This document shows, one piece after another, positions 53,337 through 62,582 of a stretch of 64,000 nt of DNA. Positions within the stretch are counted from its first letter, which is position 1. Each line of letters opens with the position of its first letter. Where the stretch lies: positions 3,720,001-3,784,000 of the forward strand of contig NZ_CP025546.1 in NCBI RefSeq assembly GCF_003614435.1. Reading direction: 5' to 3'. Origin of the DNA: Mycobacterium paragordonae. GTDB lineage: Bacteria; Actinomycetota; Actinomycetes; Mycobacteriales; Mycobacteriaceae. The notes beneath the pieces are model-generated. The model saw nothing but the letters and a program-made list of their open reading frames with translations, was not told where the DNA came from and searched no databases. The position numbers were made by a program, and so were the translations under genes.

Positions 53337-53696
53337 ATGACTGTAATGCACATCGCCTATGTACCGGTCGTCGTCACCACCATTGCCGCCACCGCGGCAA
53401 TCGCGATACCGGACCTGGTTCCCGCGCAATTCGTGCTGGCGAATTCGGCCCGCGTCGGCGTCTCGCGCTCCTGGCTCCCGACGCTGGCCGTGCTGAAGCT
53501 GGCCGGGGCCGGCGGCCTGTTCGTCGGTCTTCTTGGCTTGCGGCACATCGGAATTGCCGCAGCTGTCGGGCTGGTGCTGTACTTCGCGGGCGCCGTCATC
53601 GTGCACGTCCGGGCGCGCGTCTTTTCGAACATCGCCTTCCCCGCCGGCTACCTGCTGCTGTCGGTTCTCTCGTTGGCGCTATCGGCGTCCCACTGA
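53337..53696 (+). CDS. DoxX family membrane protein
   Basis: The 119-residue protein has four hydrophobic helices and the DoxX pattern RSWLPTLAVLKLAGAGGLFVGLLGLRHIGIAAAVGLVLYFAGAVIVHVRARVF. DoxX proteins are small membrane proteins linked to quinone or redox processes. It is the likely target of the divergent ECF41 sigma factor, whose typical targets are neighbouring oxidoreductase-like, CMD or DoxX genes. AAGGAG precedes the ATG. Its stop abuts the SnoaL gene stop in convergent orientation. Confidence 0.88.
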   Translation: MTVMHIAYVPVVVTTIAATAAIAIPDLVPAQFVLANSARVGVSRSWLPTLAVLKLAGAGGLFVGLLGLRHIGIAAAVGLVLYFAGAVIVHVRARVFSNIAFPAGYLLLSVLSLALSASH

Positions 53697-54494
53697 TCAG
53701 GCGGCGAAGTAACGGACGGCGTTGATCCGGTTGCCGCGCCAGGCGACGTCGGCGAACACGATGCCCCGCCCGTGATCGGAGGCCACCGAAACCACGACGG
53801 TGGACCCGGCACCGATGACCTTGGCCCAGTTGGCGCCACGCAGGTGCTCGCCGAGTTCCGCAAGCTCCAACGGCTGGCTGTCACCCAAAGTTATTGCGGC
53901 ATCGGATGATAACATCTGCCGGGCGATCGATTCGTCGCCTCGGGCAGCGGCCCGCAGGAAGCCCTCGACCAATCTCTTGTGCCGTGCACCCACCCGCCGG
54001 AACCCGGTCATGAAGCCGACGGCGCCCCGAGGACCCTGGTTGCCCAGCAGGCCCTTGCCGAGTTGGACACCCGGTGTCAACGCACGGGTCCCGGTTTTCA
54101 GGAACTGCACCATCATGGCCGGCAATTCCCAATAGGCACGCAGGCGCGCAACCTTCCACTCCCCGCCCACCTCTCGCAGGTCATAGCGCAGGAAAGCCGG
54201 AATGAACATCGTCACGGCGTCGCCCATCGCCACCTCGAGTTCGAGATCGCGGAGCACGGTGTCACCCGACACGATGTCGACGTCGCGGTGAAAGGTGATG
54301 CCGCGCGGGCCGATGAAGGTGTCGTAGAAGCGGTAGATCTCGTCGTGCCCGACGTGCGGGCTCGATCCCACCGGGTCTTCGACGCGGCCGTCCTGGGTGA
54401 AGACCTGGACCCACCCGTCGCGGTCGTGCGCCGAAACCGCTTGCGGTGAGCGCTCTACCGCGGCCAGCAGGTCGTTTCTGTGCGAGGTCGTCAT
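53697..54494 (-). CDS. Double SnoaL/NTF2-like protein (Rv2042c-like)
   Basis: The 265-residue protein contains two NTF2-like regions. The N-terminal one reads SAHDRDGWVQVFTQDGRVEDPVGSSPHVGHDEIYRFYDTFIGPRGITFHRDVDIVSGDTVLRDLEL, and the second begins around FLRAAARGDESIARQMLSSDAAITLGDSQPLELAELGEHLRGA. M. tuberculosis Rv2042c has the same length and position next to pncA, as I recall. The ATG overlaps the pncA stop (54491-54494). Function unknown. Confidence 0.85.
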   Translation of the reverse strand: MTTSHRNDLLAAVERSPQAVSAHDRDGWVQVFTQDGRVEDPVGSSPHVGHDEIYRFYDTFIGPRGITFHRDVDIVSGDTVLRDLELEVAMGDAVTMFIPAFLRYDLREVGGEWKVARLRAYWELPAMMVQFLKTGTRALTPGVQLGKGLLGNQGPRGAVGFMTGFRRVGARHKRLVEGFLRAAARGDESIARQMLSSDAAITLGDSQPLELAELGEHLRGANWAKVIGAGSTVVVSVASDHGRGIVFADVAWRGNRINAVRYFAA

Positions 54495-55066
54495 ATTTGC
54501 TTTCCGATCAACTCGATACTGGCGGTTCGCATTTCGTGCAGTGCCCGGGCGGTCGAATCGGCGGATACGCCCGCCGTCAGGTCCAGCAACACCCGGGTGC
54601 CCAGGCCGGCCCGGGCGGCGTCGTGCGCAGTGTGCCGCACACAGTGGTCGGTGGCCACTCCCACCACGTCGACCTCGTCGACGTGGTGTTGGTGCAGCCA
54701 GTCCAGCAGCGACGTCCCGTTCTCGTCTACGCCATCGAACCCGCTGTACCCCGCGCCGTAGGCGCCCTTGCGGAAGACGGTTTCGATCTTGCCGGTGTCG
54801 AGGCCGGGGGCGAACTCCGCCCCGGTGCTGCCGGCTCGACAATGCGGCGGCCAGGACGAGGAGTAGTCGGGATCGTGCGCGAAGTGGCTGCCGGGATCGA
54901 TGTGAAAATCTTTGGTGGCCACGATGTGGTGGTAGCCGGGATCGCCTGCAAGATAGTCGTTGATCGAGCGGGCTACAGCGTGCGCACCGGGGACGGGCAA
55001 GGCGCCACCCTCACAGAAATCTTTCTGCACGTCGACGATGATCAACGCTCGCACGCCGTACACCAT
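54491..55066 (-). CDS. pncA: Nicotinamidase/pyrazinamidase
   Basis: The protein closely matches M. tuberculosis PncA as I know it. The metal ligands corresponding to Asp49, His51, His57 and His71, and the catalytic triad corresponding to Asp8, Lys96 and Cys138, are all present. In this numbering they are residues 53, 55, 61, 75, 12, 100 and 142. It converts nicotinamide to nicotinate for NAD salvage and also activates pyrazinamide. The M. bovis-type His57 change is absent. The ATG at 55066 adds four residues relative to a GTG at 55054 that would give the M. tuberculosis-like N terminus; either may be used. Confidence 0.96.
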   Translation of the reverse strand: MVYGVRALIIVDVQKDFCEGGALPVPGAHAVARSINDYLAGDPGYHHIVATKDFHIDPGSHFAHDPDYSSSWPPHCRAGSTGAEFAPGLDTGKIETVFRKGAYGAGYSGFDGVDENGTSLLDWLHQHHVDEVDVVGVATDHCVRHTAHDAARAGLGTRVLLDLTAGVSADSTARALHEMRTASIELIGKQI

Positions 55067-55093
55067 ATCGCCGAATTACCGAGGATCCGGCGG

Positions 55094-55119
55094 GTTTGTG
55101 GGCTGGCCGGCCGGGGAAC
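55094..55119 (+). promoter_or_regulatory. SigF-like promoter of the DoxX-repeat protein
   Basis: GTTT (55094-55097), 16 bases, GGGAAC (55114-55119), then nine bases to ATG 55129. The geometry equals that of the five minus-strand elements in this window. Confidence 0.55.
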
Positions 55120-55128
55120 ACAGCGCCC

Positions 55129-56121
55129 ATGTTGATCCGCAGAATCGCCCGACCCATGTTGTCAGCTGTCTTTATCGGCCAGGGAGTGGACGCCCTGCTG
55201 AACCCGAAACCCGCAGCTCAAGCGGCACAACCGACGGTGAGCGGTTTGCAGTCTCTGCCGGATTCGGTGAGCAGCAACATTCCCGCGGACGCCGAGACGT
55301 TCGCTCAGATCAACGCCGCCGTCCAGATCGGCGGTGGTGTGCTGCTGGCCGCCGGCAAGCTGCCCCGGCTGGCCTCGGCCGCGCTGGCGCTGACGGTGGT
55401 TCCGGGAAACCTTGGCACGCACATGTTTTGGAACGAGCCCGACCCCGAGCGCAAGGCCGAGAAGCGGCGCGCATTCCTGGCCGATGTGAGCCTGCTGGGT
55501 GGGTTGCTCATCGCGTCTGCTGACACCGCGGGCAAGCCGTCGCTGGGCTGGCGGGGACGCCGTGCGGCCGAGCGGCTGTCCGACCGGGTGTCCGGAGCGC
55601 TGCCGGGTTCCTCACATGACGTGCTGGACTCGGAGCTGGGCGAAAAGATCGTGCACGGCCTGCAGGCCGGCGCCGAGCGCGGCCGCGAACTGGCCAGCAC
55701 CGCCGCCGAGAAGAGCGCCCCGTACGCCGAAGCGGCCCTGGAACGCGGGCGCGAGTTGGCCAATACGGCCGCCGAGCGCAGCGCGCCCTACGCCGAAGCC
55801 GCCTTGGAACGCAGCCGCGATTTGGCCACCACCGCGGCGGAGAAGAGCAAGCCGTACGCCAAGAAGGCGCGCAAGCGCAGCGAGAAGCTGGCTCAGGTGG
55901 CCGCCGACCGCGGTGCCGACTACGCCGAACTCGCCCGCAAGCGCAGCGAGAAGTTGGCCGACACGGCCCGCGAGCGTGGTTTGGAACTGGCCGAAACCGC
56001 TCGTGAACGCGGCTCCCGGCTCGCCGACACGGCGGTGACCCGCGGCAACGAGTTCGCCGAGACGGCGCGCGACCGCCTCGACGACCAGCTCACCACCACC
56101 CGCAAGCGCTGGGGACGTTAG
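55129..56121 (+). CDS. DoxX family protein with long amphipathic repeat tail
   Basis: The first ~150 of 330 residues are a DoxX-like membrane domain (MLIRRIARPMLSAVFIGQGVDALLNPKPAAQA, INAAVQIGGGVLLAAGKLPRLASAALALTVVPGNLGTHMFW). The C-terminal ~150 residues are tandem 11/22-residue units such as ALERGRELANTAAERSAPYAE and TARERGLELAE, rich in Ala, Arg and Glu, which should form a long amphipathic helix like apolipoproteins or LEA proteins. ATG 55129 lies nine bases after a SigF-like -10 with no ribosome site, so an in-frame upstream codon is not used. Role unknown; a stress-protective membrane or lipid-binding function is conceivable. Confidence 0.85.
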   Translation: MLIRRIARPMLSAVFIGQGVDALLNPKPAAQAAQPTVSGLQSLPDSVSSNIPADAETFAQINAAVQIGGGVLLAAGKLPRLASAALALTVVPGNLGTHMFWNEPDPERKAEKRRAFLADVSLLGGLLIASADTAGKPSLGWRGRRAAERLSDRVSGALPGSSHDVLDSELGEKIVHGLQAGAERGRELASTAAEKSAPYAEAALERGRELANTAAERSAPYAEAALERSRDLATTAAEKSKPYAKKARKRSEKLAQVAADRGADYAELARKRSEKLADTARERGLELAETARERGSRLADTAVTRGNEFAETARDRLDDQLTTTRKRWGR

Positions 56122-56130
56122 CCGCCCCTG

Positions 56131-56619
56131 TTAGCCGCCCCAGTTCAGGAAGGCATCGACGACCGCGTCGACATCGCGGTCGTCGATGTCGACGGTGACG
56201 CCGGGTTCGTCGGCCCCAAGCGGCTCCAGCGTGTCGAGCTGCGACTGCAGCAGGGTCGCGGGCATGAAATGTCCGGGCCTGGCGGCCACGCGCTGGGCGA
56301 TGAGCTCCGGTCGGCCGCGGAGGTGCAGGAAGTAAGTCGACGGGCTGTGCCGTCGAAGCCGGTCACGGTATGCCCGCTTGAGGGCAGAACAGCTCATGAC
56401 ACCGCTGGGGTGCGCCGCCAGCCATTGGCCCACGCTGTCCAGCCAGGGGTAGCGGTCGTCGTCGGTGAGTGGTTCGCCGGCCGCCATCTTGGCGATGTTG
56501 GCGGGCGGGTGCAGGTGGTCGGCGTCCCCGAAGGGCACTCCCAGTCGCCGGGCCAGTGCGGCCCCGATGGTCGACTTGCCCGACCCGGATACCCCGATCA
56601 CCACGACTGGGCGGGTCAC
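56131..56619 (-). CDS. gntK: Gluconokinase
   Basis: The 162-residue protein has the P-loop GVSGSGKSTIGAALARRLGVPFGDADHLHPPANIAKMAAGEPLTDDDRYPWLDSVGQWL and CSALKRAYRDRLRR, typical of GntK-type gluconate kinases (gluconate + ATP to 6-phosphogluconate). The GTG start at 56619 overlaps the stop of the upstream gene (GTGA); an ATG at 56649 is also in frame. The lid region RPGHFMPATLLQSQLDTLEPL is conserved. No gluconate transporter is adjacent. Confidence 0.93.
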   Translation of the reverse strand: MTRPVVVIGVSGSGKSTIGAALARRLGVPFGDADHLHPPANIAKMAAGEPLTDDDRYPWLDSVGQWLAAHPSGVMSCSALKRAYRDRLRRHSPSTYFLHLRGRPELIAQRVAARPGHFMPATLLQSQLDTLEPLGADEPGVTVDIDDRDVDAVVDAFLNWGG

Positions 56620-58655
56620 CGACTCTGGTCGACCTGACTGCGGTTCCACTCCATCCAGCCGGCGCCACTGCGGCCGTCGGTGGTCGTGACGTCAACCCAG
56701 GCGCGCGGAAAGTGACTCACCCGTCCGTCGACGCCGACCAACCGGACCGGCGCGTGCGCCCGGATCCGCACGTCCGCGGTGATCTCAGCCGGGGCGAGCT
56801 GTAGCGTCTGATTTTCGGGTAAACCGTTGGCGCTGAACGCTTCCCGGATGTCCACGGTGGTCAGGTCGGTGATGTTCCCGGTGCGGTCCTGGGCGTAGCC
56901 GATGCTGAATGCCGGGGTGTTCGGAATCTGGATTCGCACGCCGTGCAGATGACTACCGTCCTGCAGGTGCAGCGCGGTCCACATCCAGTCCATGGACCAC
57001 CAGTCGCGCACGCCCCACGAGTGATCACGCTGCCCAGGCACCGAATTGATCTGGTAGCGAGCATGTTTGACGGTGACCGTGCCCGAGACGGTACACGGGA
57101 TCTCATACCGGGTGGTCAGCCGGTACTGGTACGGGATGCCGTCGGTGGTCCACACCAGGTTCATCGCAAGGTCGACCGGCTCGCCTGGCTCGCCGCGCAG
57201 CAGCGCCGAAGGGTCTTGGTAGGACTGGCCTTTGGCCTTGATGTCGACGTGGTAGGTCTGCAGAGCAGCGTCGCTGGAGTGCGCGAGTTCGAGGCTGTCG
57301 GTGTGCGCCGTCCAGGCATCCGCGGGCAGCGGTATCTGGTAGTCGACGGCGACCGTTGCCTGATCGGGCCCGCATACCAGCGCGTGGATCCATGCGATCT
57401 GCTGATTGGGTATCAAGCCTATACGGAACCAGCCGCCCAATCCCTCTGCGGCGTCGACGAAGTCGGCGTACCAGCTCTCGCTCCACAGGGGTTCGTCGGT
57501 GGCCGGATGGGCTCCCTCGTCCTCCGGTTGCGGCCGCAACGGCTCGGGAGCGGCGGCGGCCGGCAATATCGCCAGCGCGTCGATGTCCAGCACATGTTGG
57601 CAGTGCCGCTCCAGCATCGTCATGAACAATTGGTCGCCCCGCTCGGTGCGCTCGACCAGCATCGACGAGACGATTGCCATCATCACCCCGAAGAAGCTCT
57701 GGTGCCGCACCCCGTCGCGGACGTCGCTGAGGCTGACTGGAGTCTGAGGCCCGAGCGCCTCGTGGTAGGCCTGCAACAAGCGGTCATACTGTTCGCGACG
57801 ATCGTGCGCCGGCAGCGCGCAGCCCAGGAAGTAGGCCAGGTCGGTGAACGCCGGGCCCCAGGAAACCGTCTGCCAGTCCACCACCGTGAGTGCCCGGCTG
57901 GCACCGGCGGCTCCGAACAGCAAGTTGTCCAGGCGGTAGTCCCCGTGCACGAGTCCCTGAATGCCGCCGCGGGCGGCCTCCTGCGCCAGGTAGCCGTCGA
58001 ACGCGCCGATCAGGCGATCGCAGACGGTGCGGTGTTCCGGGGCAATCCGATCGGCGTACCGATCGATGAAACCGGCGTACAGCGGGGTGATCATCGCCTG
58101 ATTGAGCGGTGATTCCCGGTTCAGCCACGGCGCGTCGGCCAATGCCGGGTCGCCCAGCAGCGGGCCGTGCAGGCGGCCCAGCTCGGTGACCGCGAGTAGG
58201 GCCTGTTCGGTTGTGGCGCCGGCTATTTCGTCGCCCACCGTGGCGGGTCCGGCGTCGTCGAGCAGCAGGTCGAACACGCCGGTGGAGATGTTGATCGCGG
58301 CGTGATAGCACGGTGCGATCGCCCCGCCCAGGCGCGGCGCGATGTCGTGGTAGAAGCGAACTTCACGCTCGTAGAGCCCGAGCGCCAGCCCGGTCTGCCG
58401 GCTCACCGGGTCGGTCGCGGCGACCTTCAGCACCACCGACGGCGGGCCGGGCGCGCGTTCGGCGTCGGGATCGTCGGGGTCGGCAGCATCGGCGTCGGCA
58501 TAGTTCAACCCGATGCGGTAGCACTCGCTCATCTGGCCCGTGCCGATGCGGTCGGCGGTGAACTCCGAGACGGTGCCGGCGCGGACGGTGGCGGTGAGCC
58601 ACTCGGGGGTGAGGTCGCCGGGCCGCTCGATGGCCTGGTCGGTATTGGAAACCAT
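56616..58655 (-). CDS. APH-like phosphotransferase fused to a C-terminal beta-rich domain
   Basis: The 679-residue protein has an aminoglycoside-phosphotransferase-like kinase domain (residues ~1-380) with the nucleotide-binding VVLKVAATDPVSRQTGL, the catalytic HGDYRLDNLLFG and the DxG-position VVDWQTVSWGPAFTDLAYFLG. A linker of ~30 residues leads to a ~290-residue domain (from WSESWYADFVDAAEGLGGWFRIGLIPNQQIAWIHALV to the end). That domain resembles the carotenoid-hydratase-like/DUF7064-7065 proteins often found next to such kinases. The fusion is of interest because the two parts are usually separate. Substrate unknown; many mycobacterial APH-like proteins act on acyl-CoA-related or sterol metabolites. 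Gluconokinase is translationally coupled downstream. Confidence 0.85.
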   Translation of the reverse strand: MVSNTDQAIERPGDLTPEWLTATVRAGTVSEFTADRIGTGQMSECYRIGLNYADADAADPDDPDAERAPGPPSVVLKVAATDPVSRQTGLALGLYEREVRFYHDIAPRLGGAIAPCYHAAINISTGVFDLLLDDAGPATVGDEIAGATTEQALLAVTELGRLHGPLLGDPALADAPWLNRESPLNQAMITPLYAGFIDRYADRIAPEHRTVCDRLIGAFDGYLAQEAARGGIQGLVHGDYRLDNLLFGAAGASRALTVVDWQTVSWGPAFTDLAYFLGCALPAHDRREQYDRLLQAYHEALGPQTPVSLSDVRDGVRHQSFFGVMMAIVSSMLVERTERGDQLFMTMLERHCQHVLDIDALAILPAAAAPEPLRPQPEDEGAHPATDEPLWSESWYADFVDAAEGLGGWFRIGLIPNQQIAWIHALVCGPDQATVAVDYQIPLPADAWTAHTDSLELAHSSDAALQTYHVDIKAKGQSYQDPSALLRGEPGEPVDLAMNLVWTTDGIPYQYRLTTRYEIPCTVSGTVTVKHARYQINSVPGQRDHSWGVRDWWSMDWMWTALHLQDGSHLHGVRIQIPNTPAFSIGYAQDRTGNITDLTTVDIREAFSANGLPENQTLQLAPAEITADVRIRAHAPVRLVGVDGRVSHFPRAWVDVTTTDGRSGAGWMEWNRSQVDQSR

Positions 58656-58673
58656 GGGGGTCAGCGTGCCAGG

Positions 58674-60179
58674 TCAGCGCGCGAGGGTGAAACCGTCCCA
58701 GGCCAACCGGCGGTGCTGGTGTGGGTCGAACTCGATGCGCGACTTGCGATCGAAGACCATCACCGCGCGGTCGTCGTGGGTGTAGACCGGCCAGTCGTCC
58801 CCCGGCACACCCGAGCGACTGAACGACCGCCAGCGTCGCTGCACGTCGTTGCTGACCCGCAGGGCGGGCCCGCGGTCGGCCGCCGCGGTGAGCAGCGCAC
58901 CGAACCGGGTGCGGTAGATGTCGAAGACCGCGAACAACTCGGTGGCATGGGTGGCCCCGAAGCCCGACCACTGCAGGGTCCGCGGGGCGTAGTCGTAGCG
59001 GTAGAGGTAGGTGGGCGCGTGGTGGGTGTGCGCCTCGGCAATCTGCCAGGCCGCCGTACTGAACGCGAAATCGCCACCCAGCTGAATGCACGCCTCCGGC
59101 TTGGGGTACTTCGGGTATGCGGCGGTAATACGTTCGCGCGCAGCGGGTTCCACTTCGGCGAGTAGCGCTTCGACCATCGCTTTGTTGGTCGGCAGCATGC
59201 CGAGGAAGCGGGTGAACAGGCGCCCCTCTTCGGCATTGGTGCCGACGATGAGCGGTACCTGGTGCGCCTGGCCGGTACGCATCGCCTCCACGGGATCGAC
59301 CGGCACCACCTCGTCGCCGAAGACGGGGCCGATCGGGAAGGCACCCAGCCGTTTCTGCATGCCCTGGTCGATCAGCCGGTGCTGGGTCTCGATGAGTTGG
59401 GCCGCCGAAGCCCGCATGACCGCGTTGGCGGCGTCCTTGCTGCGCGCGCCGAGCAGTTCGGCGAACCGCGTCGCGAACTCGGCGGCCACCTCCGTCGACC
59501 GCGTCATGCCGGCCGCCGGGCTCTCCGAGATGGCCCGGTGGAACAGCCCTGCCGCCGCGGGCACGGCCAGCAGCGTCGCGGTGATGTGCGCGCCGGCGCT
59601 CTCGCCGAAGATGGTGACGTTGTCGGGGTCGCCGCCGAAGTTGGCGATGTTCTCCTTGACCCAGCGCAGTGCCATCACCAGGTCACGCAGGTACAGATTG
59701 CCGTCGATAATGACGTCCTGGGTCGACAGCGCCGACAGATCCAGGCAGCCGAGCGCGCCCAGCCGATAGTTGACCGACACGTACACGCATCCCCGGCGGG
59801 CCAGCGCGGCGCCGTCGTACAGCGGCGTGGCGGAACTGCCGAGGATGTAGCCGCCACCGTGGATGAACACCATGACGGGCAACGGTTCGGGTGCGCCGGC
59901 TTCGGGGGTGACGACGTTGAGGGTCAGACAGTCCTCGCTCATCGGCTGATAACGCCCGACCCCGAGCATCGTGTAACGGCGCTGCTGAGGGGCGCAGTTG
60001 GCGAATCCGTGGCAGTGCCGCACGCCCGACCAGGGCTGGACGGGCTGCGGCGCCCGATAGCGCAGCGGCCCCACCGGCGGCCTGGCATACGGGATCGAGC
60101 GCCAGCGGTTGACCCCGTCGCGGGTGAAGCCTTCGACGGTTCCGGCGGTGGTGCGGGCGCGGACGATGCGCTCGTGCAT
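58674..60179 (-). CDS. lipT: Type B carboxylesterase (LipT-like)
   Basis: The 501-residue protein has the type B carboxylesterase signatures GxxIPYARPPVG (RSIPYARPPVGPLRYR), EDCLTLNVV, oxyanion VFIHGGGY and nucleophile FGESAGAH. The acid is probably Glu in NAEEGRLF and the His is in FGATHATELF. M. tuberculosis lipT (Rv2045c) holds the same position next to lppI. No signal peptide is present. It is divergent from lppI with 78 bases between. Confidence 0.93.
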   Translation of the reverse strand: MHERIVRARTTAGTVEGFTRDGVNRWRSIPYARPPVGPLRYRAPQPVQPWSGVRHCHGFANCAPQQRRYTMLGVGRYQPMSEDCLTLNVVTPEAGAPEPLPVMVFIHGGGYILGSSATPLYDGAALARRGCVYVSVNYRLGALGCLDLSALSTQDVIIDGNLYLRDLVMALRWVKENIANFGGDPDNVTIFGESAGAHITATLLAVPAAAGLFHRAISESPAAGMTRSTEVAAEFATRFAELLGARSKDAANAVMRASAAQLIETQHRLIDQGMQKRLGAFPIGPVFGDEVVPVDPVEAMRTGQAHQVPLIVGTNAEEGRLFTRFLGMLPTNKAMVEALLAEVEPAARERITAAYPKYPKPEACIQLGGDFAFSTAAWQIAEAHTHHAPTYLYRYDYAPRTLQWSGFGATHATELFAVFDIYRTRFGALLTAAADRGPALRVSNDVQRRWRSFSRSGVPGDDWPVYTHDDRAVMVFDRKSRIEFDPHQHRRLAWDGFTLAR

Positions 60180-60257
60180 AACTCGACGTTAACCGACGCA
60201 CCGACGGGACGGCGTGCGCAGCGCCAAAATCCGAGGTGCGGCGGCTAGCCTGACGGG

Positions 60258-60911
60258 ATGCGGATCGCCGCGCTGGTCGCAATCCCGATACTGGTTGCCG
60301 GGTGCTCGCACACCGGCGCCGGGGGTTCCGGGCCGCCCCAGCCGTCCTCAACCCAGCCAGCTACTCAGACAGGGCCGTCCGCGTCGGCCTCGACGCCTGC
60401 CCAGGCGTCGGGTGCGCCGGCCGCCGGGGCGCCGATCGCGGCGGTCATCACCTGGATTGAGGCAGCTCATCCCGCTGACCCGGCGCGCTATCAACTCGAC
60501 GGGAATGTCGCGTTCAGCGCGACCGGCGGCAAAGCGAGATGTACGACGGACGCCAAGCACACTGTCGGCTTGCTGTCGTGTCTGGTCGAGCTGACCAGTC
60601 CCCCGCCCCGGCCGGATACGGCCTATGGGGAGTGGAAGGGCGGCTGGGTGGACTTCAACGGCACCAACTTGCAGGTCGGCTCCGCCCGCGCCGATCCGGG
60701 ACCGTTCCTGGCCGGCACCGGAACGCCGTTGGCCGACGGGGACTCGTTGTCCTTCGGTGACTTTCGCTGTCGCGCCGACCAGGCGGGCCTGTTCTGCGTC
60801 AACTATGCCCACCAGTCCGCTGCCCGGTTCAGCGCGGCCGGCATCCAGCCGTACGGGTGCCTACGGTCGGCGCCGCCGCCTGATGGCGTCGGGATCGCGT
60901 TCAACTGCTGA
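60258..60911 (+). CDS. lppI: Lipoprotein LppI
   Basis: The 217-residue protein has a short signal with lipobox LVAGC (lipidated Cys16), a Pro/Ser/Thr-rich linker, then a globular domain with three Cys pairs (RCTTD, LLSCLVE, FRCRADQAGLFCVN, GCLRS, FNC-end) probably forming disulfides outside the membrane. Position next to lipT matches lppI (Rv2046) of M. tuberculosis. TAGCCT lies eight bases before the ATG and no ribosome site is visible, so the message may be leaderless. Function unknown. Confidence 0.9.
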   Translation: MRIAALVAIPILVAGCSHTGAGGSGPPQPSSTQPATQTGPSASASTPAQASGAPAAGAPIAAVITWIEAAHPADPARYQLDGNVAFSATGGKARCTTDAKHTVGLLSCLVELTSPPPRPDTAYGEWKGGWVDFNGTNLQVGSARADPGPFLAGTGTPLADGDSLSFGDFRCRADQAGLFCVNYAHQSAARFSAAGIQPYGCLRSAPPPDGVGIAFNC

Positions 60912-60931
60912 CCGCCCCAACCTTTTTCGGC

Positions 60932-62533
60932 TCAGCCGACCGTGCCGTTGCTGCCGAACAACAATCCGCCGACGCCACCGGCGCCACCGGCTCCGGTCGA
61001 ACCGTCAGGCGTGCCCGACCCGCCGTTGCCTCCGCTGCCGCCATCACCGCCGTCGCCGATCAGGGTGGTGGAACCACCGCCGCCGCCTGCCCCACCGGTG
61101 CCGCCGGGGCCGGTAGCTGCCGATCCGCCGTCGCCACCGCGTCCGCCGGCCGCGCCGTTTCCGAACACCCAGCCGCCGGGTCCGCCCCGGCCGCCGCGGG
61201 CTCCGGCGCCGCCGGCATCACCGGCGCCGTCGGCCCGTCCTCCGGTACCACCCGCCCCGCCGACGCCGCCGTCACCCAACAGCCTCGCGCCACCACCATT
61301 GCCCCCCACGCCGCCGGCACCGCCGGCACCCGTTGCCTGGGCCAGCGCGTCCCCGCCCGCCCCGCCGGCACCGCCGTTGCCGAACACCCAGCCACCCGCA
61401 CCGCCGTTGCCACCGGCACCGCCGGTCTCGCTGAAGTGACCGCCGCCCAGGCCGCCCGAGCCGCCGGCGCCGCCGGCGCCGATCAGTCCGGCGTTGCCGC
61501 CGAACCCGCCGGTGCCTCCGGTGCCGCCGGCCGCGCTGGATCCGCCTGCGCCGCCGCTGCCGCCATTGCCGAACAACAGCCCGCCGCTGCCTCCGCCCCC
61601 GCCGGTTCCGCCGAGTCCGCCGGTCGCAGCCGGGGCCGTCGCTGCCCCGGCCGCCCCACCGGCCCCGCCGTCGCCGATCAGCCAGGCGTTGCCGCCGGCG
61701 CCGCCGGCCCCGCCGTTGCCCGCCGTGCTCGCGCCGCCACCGGCACCGCCGGCGCCGCCGTTGCCGGCCAGTAACCCGCCCCAACCGCCGGCGCCGCCGA
61801 TACCACCGCCGGTGGACCCGAGGCCGCCCGCACCGCCGACCCCGCCGGCGCCCAGCAAGATCGCCTGCCCGCCCGCACCGCCGAGCCCACCGAAGCCTGT
61901 CGGAGCGTCACCGCCGACGCCCCCCGCCCCACCGTTGCCGAAGAGCCAGCCGCCGTTACCACCGGTCCCGCCGACGCCGCCATTGACGCCCACGCCGCCG
62001 GTGGCGCCGGCCCCGCCGGCCCCGCCGTTGCCGAACAGCCCTGCGGCGCCGCCTCTTCCGCCGGCGGGATGGATGCCGCCGCCGGACCCGCCGGAGCCGC
62101 CGTTACCGAATAACAAACCACCGGCCCCACCGTCCGCGCCCGTCCCTGCGGCGCCGTTGGTGCCGTTGCCGATCAAGGGGCGACCCAGCAGCAGTTCGGT
62201 CGGCAGGTTGATCAGGTTGAGCAGATCGTTGAGGGGGCCCAGCGCAGCCGCGTTGAGGGCTTCGGCACCGGCATAGGACGCGGCGCTCGCTGCGAGGGCC
62301 TGCACGAACCGGGCATGGAAGGCTTGCGCCTGCTCCCCCAACGCCTGGTAGCCCGATGCGTACCGGCCGAAGAGTGTGGCGATCGCCGCGGACACCTCAT
62401 CGGCGCCGGCGGCGGGTATCTGTACGGTGGGGATCGCGGCAATTGCGTTGGCGGCGTTGACCGCTGCTTCGATGGTCATCAATTCTGTTGTGGCAGAATC
62501 GATTATCTCCGGCGTGACCCATACAGACGACAT
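60932..62533 (-). CDS. PE_PGRS family protein
   Basis: The 533-residue protein starts with a PE domain ([35 protein letters not shown]) and the linker [21 protein letters not shown] pure PGRS domain of GGAGG/GGNGG repeats runs to the end ([10 protein letters not shown]). GGGGGAGG precedes ATG 62533; a longer open frame upstream is not used. It is inserted between lppI and the PEP-utilising gene, where M. tuberculosis has none as I recall. ESX-5 export is expected. Confidence 0.95.
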   Translation of the reverse strand: MSSVWVTPEIIDSATTELMTIEAAVNAANAIAAIPTVQIPAAGADEVSAAIATLFGRYASGYQALGEQAQAFHARFVQALAASAASYAGAEALNAAALGPLNDLLNLINLPTELLLGRPLIGNGTNGAAGTGADGGAGGLLFGNGGSGGSGGGIHPAGGRGGAAGLFGNGGAGGAGATGGVGVNGGVGGTGGNGGWLFGNGGAGGVGGDAPTGFGGLGGAGGQAILLGAGGVGGAGGLGSTGGGIGGAGGWGGLLAGNGGAGGAGGGASTAGNGGAGGAGGNAWLIGDGGAGGAAGAATAPAATGGLGGTGGGGGSGGLLFGNGGSGGAGGSSAAGGTGGTGGFGGNAGLIGAGGAGGSGGLGGGHFSETGGAGGNGGAGGWVFGNGGAGGAGGDALAQATGAGGAGGVGGNGGGARLLGDGGVGGAGGTGGRADGAGDAGGAGARGGRGGPGGWVFGNGAAGGRGGDGGSAATGPGGTGGAGGGGGSTTLIGDGGDGGSGGNGGSGTPDGSTGAGGAGGVGGLLFGSNGTVG

Positions 62534-62582
62534 TGCGCACCTCCCCCGGGCCCGGCCCGATGTGAAGCACAGGGTATCGCGG

